Shown here piece by piece: positions 1 to 7,200 of a stretch of 34,731 nucleotides of DNA; within the stretch, counting starts at the first letter, position 1; every line of letters begins with the position of its first letter. The stretch covers positions 1 to 34,731 of the IMG/VR virus record IMGVR_UViG_3300023117_000049; one strand, written 5' to 3'. The notes under the pieces are model-generated. The model did no database searches. It was given only the letters and a program-made list of their open reading frames with translations, and had not been told where the DNA came from. The position numbers were made by a program, and so were the translations under genes. The stretch is from a virus.

Positions 1-124
1 CAAGACTGAGCCTCTGCGTAACCAGACTGACTTCGGTGACATCGTTCGTGGCCTCGCTGTATATGGCCGCAAAGTTGTCAAGCCCGAAGCTCTGGCAGTA
101 GCGTTGGTTGGCGATCCTAGCTAA
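1..124 (+). CDS. Probable major capsid protein, C-terminal end (partial)
   Basis: Only the last 40 codons are present, in the frame that starts at base 2 and stops with TAA at 122-124. The translated tail contains VRGLAVYGRKVVKPEALAVA, which resembles the closing strand-helix of several phage coat proteins where a 'GxKVxxPEA' element ends the protein. Codons are strongly biased to those of highly expressed genes (CGT, CTG, AAC, ATC, GTT). A strong terminator directly follows, as is common after capsid genes. It lies just upstream of adaptor genes, the usual place for the coat protein. The identification is an inference from this short end, the codon bias and the position; the family cannot be fixed from 40 residues. 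Confidence 0.5.
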   Translation, partial: KTEPLRNQTDFGDIVRGLAVYGRKVVKPEALAVALVGDPS

Positions 125-140
125 TACCTAACGCGTTACA

Positions 141-160
141 GGGGGCTTCGGCCCCCTTTT
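141..160 (+). terminator. Rho-independent terminator after capsid gene
   Basis: A perfect 6-bp G/C stem (GGGGGC at 141-146, GCCCCC at 151-156) closes a TTCG tetraloop with a C-G closing pair and is followed by TTTT at 157-160. This is the classic stable UUCG terminator hairpin. It lies 16 bases after the capsid stop and 17 bases before the next start. It probably reduces read-through so that capsid transcripts outnumber downstream ones. Confidence 0.9.
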
Positions 161-177
161 ACTTCAAGGAGAAACAT

Positions 178-444
178 ATGACCCCAGCAGAGTTATGCGC
201 CAAGTTGGGTGGTGAAACTACCACAAATCGCATGGTCGCGTTTATCAACGGCAAACGAGAGGTAATCGCCCGTATGAAAGGCGACGAGTACCAGTTGGAG
301 CCTATTGCCGCCGCTTTAGTTGCGGAGCTTAACGCCAAGATCGGTGTCGGTGCGGCAGATGATGATAGTAAGCCAGCGCCCACAAAAGCTAAGCGGGCAC
401 CACGTAAGGCCGCTAAAGTAGAAGCAGACTTGCCTGAAGATTAA
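178..444 (+). CDS. Small hypothetical protein with basic tail
   Basis: This 88-residue protein starts at an ATG with AAGGAG at 167-172, six bases upstream. The first ~60 residues look like a compact alpha/beta unit (MTPAELCAKLGGE, then a helix around IAAALVAELNAK). The rest is a Lys/Ala/Pro-rich tail (about residues 62-88) ending in acidic residues. I do not recognise the family. It sits between the capsid terminator and the connector genes, so a minor head or connector-associated role is possible but not shown. Its transcription would come from terminator read-through, since I see no convincing promoter in the 17 bases ahead of it. Confidence 0.75.
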   Translation: MTPAELCAKLGGETTTNRMVAFINGKREVIARMKGDEYQLEPIAAALVAELNAKIGVGAADDDSKPAPTKAKRAPRKAAKVEADLPED

Positions 445-485
445 ATTCAAGGTATCTTCGTAGCTTATTAATTCAGGGCTATCTG

Positions 486-1112
486 ATGAAAGCGGCCAGC
501 GAATTCTTCTCGCGTATAATCCCTAAAGTACCGGGGTGTTCAACTCCACTAGCTGAACAAGCTGTCGTGGATGCGGCTGTGTACTTATGCGAGCACTCTC
601 TAGTGCTAAAGTACAATACTGATGCTTTTAGCACTGTGTCAGGAACTAGTACGTACGATATTGATGTACCAGCTAGTCACGCTTTATCTAGGGTTGTTTA
701 TGTCACCGTGGATGGAGACGAGATAAACTCCATGCCTTTAGAGAGTTTACCAGTAGTAAGCACAGACAACGCTAAGCCTACTAAGTACTACGTAACTCAA
801 CTTGAGTCCGAAACCCAGCTAAATTTATACGCTACGCCTGACGACGCTTACTCTGTAGTCCTTAATGTAGCGCTACGTCCAAGTACAGACGCTACTTATC
901 TGGCAGATGATTTGTATCATTACTGGATGGAGCCTATAATAGCGGGGGCGCTAGGTCGAATCTACGCTGTGCCGGGACAACCGTTTACCGATTTTACGGC
1001 GGCAGATTATTACCAACGTCGTGCAAAATTGTTGTGTCATAATGCACGAAATGAAGGTAATATAGGCCGTGTTATAGGGTCTTTACAGACTCAACCCAGA
1101 CCTTTTGTGTGA
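486..1112 (+). CDS. Head-tail connector/adaptor-like virion protein
   Basis: This is a 208-residue protein. Its N-terminal helical part includes CSTPLAEQAVVDAAVYLCEH. It is followed by beta strands typified by VSGTSTYDIDVP and a 'R-V-x-V-T-V-D-G' strand, and ends in a helical segment (about 145-190). This order (helix pair, beta insertion, C-terminal helices) is what I recall for small connector/adaptor proteins of podovirus-like phages with the 'PLAEQAIVDA' motif. It is directly upstream of a second adaptor-like gene with an 8-base gap, consistent with the ring of adaptor proteins under the portal. The spacing to the previous gene is 41 bases with a weak AGGG ribosome site. Function is inferred from pattern and order. 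Confidence 0.55.
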   Translation: MKAASEFFSRIIPKVPGCSTPLAEQAVVDAAVYLCEHSLVLKYNTDAFSTVSGTSTYDIDVPASHALSRVVYVTVDGDEINSMPLESLPVVSTDNAKPTKYYVTQLESETQLNLYATPDDAYSVVLNVALRPSTDATYLADDLYHYWMEPIIAGALGRIYAVPGQPFTDFTAADYYQRRAKLLCHNARNEGNIGRVIGSLQTQPRPFV

Positions 1113-1120
1113 GGTGACAA

Positions 1121-1837
1121 ATGACTATTGCAGCTAGTTCGATACTAAGACGTTGCATTGACACTCTTCAAGATACTACGTCGGTGCGATGGCCCGTAGC
1201 CGAATTAGTTAGGTATTTAAACGACGGACAGCGGGAAGTAGTACTTTACCGCCCCGATGCTATGGTTACTACCGCGACGTTTTCTTGTGCGGCAGGTTCC
1301 AAGCAAGAGTTGGATAAAAACAACAACGCGCTTGGTGCCGCTAAATTAATTGAAATTACTCGGAATCAAAATACTTCTGAGTCATTTTATGGGGCTGTTA
1401 GGCTTATAAACAGGGAGATATTGGACGCGCAAAAACCAGATTGGCACAACGAAACAAATTCTGGAGACATTGCGCACTACATGTATGATCCTCGTAATCC
1501 TCTTGAGTTTTACGTGTATCCTCCGGCTAAAACCACGGCGCGTTTGGAAGTAGTGTACTCTAAGTATCCTACCGACATTACTGAACCCGGAGGTAGCGCC
1601 ACTGTTAATAATGTTTCTGGCAATATCAGTGTCCCTGACATTTATAGTAACGTTATTCAAGATTACATTCTTTACCGCGCTTACAGTAAAGATAGTGAGT
1701 ACGCTGGTAACGCACAACGTGCGCAGGCTCATTACGCCGCGTTTGCTAACGCGCTTGGTATTGAGATACAGGCAACTGTACAAGTAGCTCCAAACCCAGT
1801 GTCTAACCCCAATGTACCGCAACGCGTAACCGCGTAA
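1121..1837 (+). CDS. Head-tail adaptor protein (DUF6682-like)
   Basis: This 238-residue protein has an N-terminal pattern SSILRRCIDTLQDTTSVRW, then PVAELVRYLNDGQREVVLYR, the signature of phage adaptor proteins of the DUF6682 type ('RWxxxELxxYLNxGQREIVxxxPDA'). A beta-rich middle (about 50-170) includes NPLEFYVYPPA, and C-terminal helices contain QDYILYRAYSKDSEY. These proteins bridge the portal and tail in short-tailed phages. A GAGGTGA ribosome site overlaps the previous stop. With the gene before it, it would form the connector. The family is recalled from the motif and was not searched. Confidence 0.65.
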   Translation: MTIAASSILRRCIDTLQDTTSVRWPVAELVRYLNDGQREVVLYRPDAMVTTATFSCAAGSKQELDKNNNALGAAKLIEITRNQNTSESFYGAVRLINREILDAQKPDWHNETNSGDIAHYMYDPRNPLEFYVYPPAKTTARLEVVYSKYPTDITEPGGSATVNNVSGNISVPDIYSNVIQDYILYRAYSKDSEYAGNAQRAQAHYAAFANALGIEIQATVQVAPNPVSNPNVPQRVTA

Positions 1838-1858
1838 TTACTTTAGAGGACTAACAAA

Positions 1859-2281
1859 ATGAGTCAGTTTTCCGACTACACAGAAGAGAACATTATCCAG
1901 ACCACGCTCCGTGGTCAGGCGTTCCCTGTTCCATCCGATGTCTACATCGCTCTGTTTACTTCTGACCCGACTGATGCCGGTTCTGGTTCAGAGGTTAACT
2001 CTGCGTCTTGGACAACCTACGCTCGGCAAGATGCCGCTGGCGGCGCGGCCATCGACACAGGCTGGACTGCGCCTTCAAACGGCGTTTCTTCCAACGCGAA
2101 GGTAATCACGTTCCCAGCTAACAACAGTGGTGGTTCTATTACTGTTACTCACATCGGCGTGTTTGATGCGTTGACTACAGGTAACTTGCTGTACCACGCC
2201 CCCTTGGTATCTTCCAAGACTCTGTTGGATGGCGACGTACTTTCCTTCGCTATCGGAGCAATTACCGTAACTGTAGCCTAA
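1859..2281 (+). CDS. Gp80-like phage virion (tail/decoration) protein
   Basis: This is a 140-residue beta-rich protein. The opening (FSDYTEENIIQTTLRGQAF), VYIALFTSDPTDAGSGSEV, TYARQDAA, ITFPANNSGGSITVTHIGVF, GNLLYHAPLVSSKTL and DGDVLSFAIGAITVTVA follow a pattern I recall as a widespread phage family (Gp80-like; often labelled tail fibre or minor structural protein). AGAGGA lies ahead of the start. Codon choice is strikingly different from the next gene: ATC, TTC, CTG, CTC, CGT and AAC dominate and ATA/CTA/TTA are rare, as in the capsid end. This implies a high-copy virion component. The exact role (decoration, tail or fibre base) is unsettled. Confidence 0.65.
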   Translation: MSQFSDYTEENIIQTTLRGQAFPVPSDVYIALFTSDPTDAGSGSEVNSASWTTYARQDAAGGAAIDTGWTAPSNGVSSNAKVITFPANNSGGSITVTHIGVFDALTTGNLLYHAPLVSSKTLLDGDVLSFAIGAITVTVA

Positions 2282-2301
2282 TGACCTAACACGGGAGCGT
2301 T

Positions 2302-3954
2302 ATGAGTACGTTCTATACGCCGGATGGCGCGGCGGTAAACACCGCTCCCGAGTCAGGATTAACACAAGCCTCCGCGAATATCTCGGGGGCTTGTAGTGCT
2401 TCTAGTGTAGGTAATTACATACTATTACCTACCGTTACTGTGCCAGCGTCTGGCACCGTCGCTCCCACCGCTATACGTACCGTTTTACCAGATAGTCAAT
2501 CTACTGGTACGACGTTTTGGGTGCCGCGTGGCGTAAAAACACATCTTAGTTCAGCCGTAAACTTTAGTTCTACCGGAAGCGTAAACGCTTTCGTACTTAG
2601 GACTATACAGGTAGTTTCTTCTGTTATAGCTACCGCCAGTTTAGCGGCTATCCCCGCTGATGCTCTGGGTGAGTCCGATGCGTCGTCTGTGGCGACTGTT
2701 TCCCCCGCCGCGACTAGGGTGCAGTTTTCAACTGCCGCGTCTAGTGCGTCAGGTAGCGCCACAGCTACCGCCGATGTAAATAGATTTGTTGTAGCTAATA
2801 TAGGCTCTAACAACACGGTCTATGTGACAGTCGGCATAAACGGTGTTTTTGAAGCCTACGCACCAGTACCATGCACTGCTAGTTTAGCTATAGACCCAGT
2901 TGGGCTACGTACTGCACCGGCGTTAGCCACTGTTGCCGCTAGCGCTAGCTCACTTGCTAACGCTACACAAGTACAGCCGGGACTAGCACAACCATTGGGC
3001 GTTTCGTCTACGCTTATTATTGATCCGTTTTTGTCTATAAGCCCCGGTGTAGCCATAACTGCGTCTGGGTCAATACAAAGTTCTCCATTTATTAACACAC
3101 CCATCAGTAGCGCTATTTCTGCGTCTGTTACAACTACTGGTCGTGGGTCACAAACTTTTCAAGCGACAACTGACTTAGAACCTAATCTAAGCACTATTGT
3201 AGCTAATATAAATACTAAGTTTTCTTCTTCGGCTGTTATACGAGGAAACACTAGTAATAGCGCTACTGGCGTTATTTTTAAGGTTTCCGAAGCAAACGTA
3301 AGCGCCCAAGCGGGCGTCGCAAACGATGATACTGTTACACACCAACTTACCTGTACACTAAGTGCTCCAAATGCTGTAGTAACAGTGGAGGCTAGGTTGG
3401 CAGAGCGTGGTGAATCTAACATAAGTGCGCCTTCTGGGGCTGTACTGGTCGAGGCGCGGCTGGCAGAACAGGGTCAAGTAACCGCGAGTTCTTCTGCGGC
3501 ACTACTTATTTTAGACAACCAGCTACTTGTAACGCGGTTTGTAGAAGCTCAGCTTACACCGGCGGCCACTGTCTCCTCTACCGGAGTAATTATCAAGGTA
3601 GCAATAGCTAGTCTAAGTGCTCCAAACGCCGTAGTGACAGCGGCGGCGCGGTTAGCAGAACGTGGTGAAGCCGATATAAACGGCGCGAATACAGTCGCAA
3701 ACGTACCCGGAGTTCTTACAAAGCTACCAAATGTTGAAATATCTCCTACTGGGCAAGTAGTTTTAGGAGACGAGAACTTTGTATTTATTGTACAATTTGC
3801 TGAGTCTTCAGTGGCTGGATCAGGAACTGTACTAGCAGATAGCGTTGCTAACATAGATAGCTTAGATCCAGCCCAAAGAACCTTTGTACGGCCACCTATG
3901 ACAACCAACTTTGTGAGGCCGTTCCAGCAATTTACGTTTAGGAGGCCGTCATGA
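2302..3954 (+). CDS. Repetitive Ala/Ser/Val-rich virion protein
   Basis: I do not recognise this 550-residue protein. It is almost wholly predicted beta strand, very rich in Ala, Ser, Thr and Val, and nearly Cys-free. Three copies of a ~19-residue unit occur around residues 353-456 (SAPNAVVTVEARLAERGE, SAPSGAVLVEARLAEQGQ, SAPNAVVTAAARLAERGE). The C-terminus changes character to an aromatic, basic end (RTFVRPPMTTNFVRPF), which could be an attachment segment. It sits between the Gp80-like gene and the fibre-adaptor gene, which its stop overlaps (ATGA). A fibre, spike or elongated surface protein is likely. Codons ATA, CTA, TTA and AGT are frequent, in contrast to the preceding gene, suggesting low copy number or a different origin. 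Confidence 0.6.
   Translation: MSTFYTPDGAAVNTAPESGLTQASANISGACSASSVGNYILLPTVTVPASGTVAPTAIRTVLPDSQSTGTTFWVPRGVKTHLSSAVNFSSTGSVNAFVLRTIQVVSSVIATASLAAIPADALGESDASSVATVSPAATRVQFSTAASSASGSATATADVNRFVVANIGSNNTVYVTVGINGVFEAYAPVPCTASLAIDPVGLRTAPALATVAASASSLANATQVQPGLAQPLGVSSTLIIDPFLSISPGVAITASGSIQSSPFINTPISSAISASVTTTGRGSQTFQATTDLEPNLSTIVANINTKFSSSAVIRGNTSNSATGVIFKVSEANVSAQAGVANDDTVTHQLTCTLSAPNAVVTVEARLAERGESNISAPSGAVLVEARLAEQGQVTASSSAALLILDNQLLVTRFVEAQLTPAATVSSTGVIIKVAIASLSAPNAVVTAAARLAERGEADINGANTVANVPGVLTKLPNVEISPTGQVVLGDENFVFIVQFAESSVAGSGTVLADSVANIDSLDPAQRTFVRPPMTTNFVRPFQQFTFRRPS
3358..3669 (+). repeat. Three degenerate in-gene repeats
   Basis: Within the 550-aa gene, 3358-3414 and 3613-3669 encode nearly the same 19 residues beginning LSAPNAVVT and ending AERGE. 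A third, more divergent copy lies at about 3424-3477 (SAPSGAVLVEARLAEQGQ). The outer two copies differ at scattered positions, mostly synonymous, so the repeat looks maintained at protein level. Confidence 0.75.
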
Positions 3955-4229
3955 AACTAGGTACGGTTACACAACAGCCAGCCGAACGATTGTCGTATAC
4001 CATTGATTATAGTCAGTTTCTTACAGACGGCGATAACGTACAAACTGCGACGGCGGCAGTATCTCCCGTTGGGCTAACAGTTGACACTGTTAGCGTACTA
4101 GATCCAAGAGTTCGATTTTTTGTAGAGGGCGGCACTACAGGCGAGCGTTACAAAGTAACGATTAATGTCGAAACCGCAGATGGACGACAGCTACAAGACG
4201 AGCTAATCTTTAAGATTAAGGAAATCTAA
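3951..4229 (+). CDS. Fibre-tail adaptor-like protein (Gp77-like)
   Basis: This 92-residue beta-sandwich type protein overlaps the previous stop by ATGA. The pattern RLSYTIDYSQFLTDGDNV, then AVSPVGLTVDTVSV, then VRFFVEGGTTGERYKVTINV and 'A-D-G-R-Q-L-Q-D-E-L' matches what I recall as the phage fibre-tail adaptor family (Gp77-like): 'Y-x-x-D-Y-x-x-x-L-x-x-G-D' followed by a 'GGTxGxxYxVTxxxxTxxGR' strand pair. Its position four bases before the giant fibre gene fits a role in docking the fibre to the tail. Family assignment is from memory of the motif. Confidence 0.65.
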   Translation: MKLGTVTQQPAERLSYTIDYSQFLTDGDNVQTATAAVSPVGLTVDTVSVLDPRVRFFVEGGTTGERYKVTINVETADGRQLQDELIFKIKEI

Positions 4230-4232
4230 GCG

Positions 4233-7200
4233 ATGGCGCAAACTCTCCACAACAATGTATTTACCAAACTAGCTGCCTCGTTATCTAACTCTGCAACTAG
4301 TATTTCTCTACTTGACGGCTCTGACTTCCCTACGCCCGCTGTTGGTGATTTTTACTTTGCTACGCTAGTTTCAATTAGTGCAAGTACTGGTAAAGAAGAT
4401 GATTGGGAAATTGTAAAGGTAACTGGCAAGCCCGCTACCAACACTCTCACGGTCACTAGAGGGCAAGAGGGTACAGCGGCTAGAGCATGGGATACCTATA
4501 CCCCCTGCGAGATTCGTATTACTGCTGGCACCGTTGTTATGCCAGATGGTACTCAGAACTTATCTAACAAGACAATCACATCTAGCACCTTAGATAGCAC
4601 TGTTGTTGGTGGCACCACAGCGGCGGCAGGATCGTTTACTGACCTAGACGCTACTACGGTAGACGCGACTAACGTTGAAGTAACGAATCTCAAAGCTAAG
4701 GACGGCACAGCGGCGGGGTCTATCGCTGATTCTACGGGTGTTGTTTCGTTGAACAGTGCCGTATTGACCACCGCCGATATTAACGGCGGTACAGTTGATG
4801 GGGCTACCGTTGGTCAAACCACACCGGCGCTTGGTACGTTTACCGACATGGTTGCTGACGAGCTTCAGCTTACAGGCGGCACTGGCGACCAAGGTAAGCT
4901 GTCGTGGAACTCTGACGAGGACACGGTAGCTTTAGTTATTAGTAGCGGCGAAAGTCTACAACTTGGTCAAGAAGTTGAGTACAACGTACGCAACAACTCA
5001 GGATCTTCTATAGCTAAAGGCGTCCCAGTAATGATTACTGGAACCCTAGGTTCTTCTGGTCGAATCACTATTGGCGAGATGGATGCTTCTAGCGTTGCTA
5101 ACGAGACTAAGTATTTAGGTATTACAGCCGAAGCCATCGGTTCTGGTGCTGATGGCAAAGTAATGTTCTTCGGCAAAGTGAGCGGCCTCGACACAAGCTC
5201 TTACAGCGCTGGCGATCTGTTGTTCTTGGATACGTCCGTAGTGGGCGGCTTAACGGCTACTGAGCCAAACTCGGGCATTAAGATGGGCGTGGCGTACGTA
5301 GTACACAGCCATGCTTCAGCGGGTGTCCTGATGGTACGTCCGACCACCAGTGTGGGTTTGCACGACCTTCACGATGTTTTTGTGGATGCTCCCGGCACCG
5401 GAGAAATCATCCGCTACAACGCGACTAGTGGCCTTTGGGAAACCAAAACACTAGCAGAAGCAGATATTGCGACTGTTACTTATGTAGATTCTCAGATAAC
5501 CAGCAATAACGAGCTATCTGAAATACTTGCTACAGGTAATGCAACCGGCGGTACAGACATCGCGGTAGGCACAGGCGACGACATTACCTTTGCTGATAGC
5601 TCCAAGGCTATCTTTGGTGCTGGGTCTGACTTAGAGATTTATCATGATGGGTCTAATAGTTATATCACTGATGCAGGTACTGGCGACTTGCGTATCAGAG
5701 GCGCTAACGTTGAAATTCAAACGGGTGGTGGGAACAAGTATTTCCAAGGTGCGGCGAATGTTGCAAGTCTTTACCACACAAATAATATAAAACTAAACAC
5801 AACCTCCACAGGCATTAATGTCACGGGTACTGCTGTAACTGATGGGCTAACCGTAGCAGGTAATCTGTCTGTCGATAGCGGCACGATTAAGCTGGATGGT
5901 AATTTTCCTACCGGCACAAGCAACACTGCTTTAGGGCTTAACGCGCTCAATAACACGTTGACCGGAGAGCGCAACGTAGCGGTTGGTAGAGAGGCAGGCG
6001 ATGCCATTACCAGTGGTGAGCGCAATACCTTAATGGGTTATAGGGCTGGAAGCGCGATTACCACTGGCCTGAGAAACGTAGCCATAGGCGAACAGGCATT
6101 TCTCTCAAATACTACGGGAAGCTATAACACTGCTGTTGGAACCTTTGCGCTAATCAATAACACGACAGCGATTGGCAATGAAGCCTTTGGTTATTCGGCG
6201 CTTTTTGAAAACACAACCGGAACACAAAACTCTGCATTAGGTTATGGAGCTTTACTTAGTAATACCACTGGCTCCTATAACACTGCTGTAGGTAGAGGCG
6301 CACTAAATGTAGCTACTACGGCAAATTACAATGTTGCGGTTGGTCGATATTCTTTGGTTACAAACACCACAGGCGCGTCAAATGTGGCTGTTGGAGCCGA
6401 ATCGTTATATAGCAACGTAACAGGCGCAGGGATTACTGGCGTTGGTTATAGAGCAGGATATAACGTAACAGCCGACAATAATACGGCTATTGGCAACCAA
6501 GCTATAGGATCAACAACAGCGGTAACTTCTGGAGCGAACAACATAGCGATGGGCACTTCCGCGCTGTTCAATGTAACCAGCGGTAGCAATAACGTAGGAA
6601 TTGGAATCTCGTCTTTACGAGAAAACACCACCGCTTCAGACAATACTGCCGTTGGCTATCTGTCTTTAAACAATAGTACGACAGCCACACTAAACACTGC
6701 TATTGGATCAAATGCCGGTCGCTTTATTACGACCGGAGGCCAAAACGTAGCCGTTGGCATGAATGCTTTATATTCCCTTACTACAGCCAGTTTGAATGTA
6801 GCTGTTGGTAAAGGAGCATTAAGCACAGAGACTACTACAAGCGGATGTGTGGCGATTGGCGCAGAAGCGGCAAACAGCAATAACGGAGCGATTACCACAG
6901 CCGTTGGTTATCAAGCTCTCAAAGTGAATACCACTGGAGGCTCTAATACTGCTCTTGGTTATCAAGCTCTAAAAAACGCTACAACCGCTTCATTTAACAA
7001 CGCTGTTGGTAGAGCGGCATTAAGTTCAGCGACAACTGGAAGCTACAACATTGCCTTTGGTTATGCGGCATTAGCGACTAGCACAACAGCGCAATTTAAC
7101 GTAGGAATAGGGCACAACGCGCTAGCTTCAACTACTACAGGATCGCAAAACGTCGGTGTTGGCTACACCGCTTTAGAATCAAATACTACTGGTTATTGGA

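Noticed and set aside
1382-1822. 146-codon minus-strand open frame inside the adaptor gene
   Set aside because: It is antisense to a recognisable adaptor protein, and no ribosome site or motif is seen.
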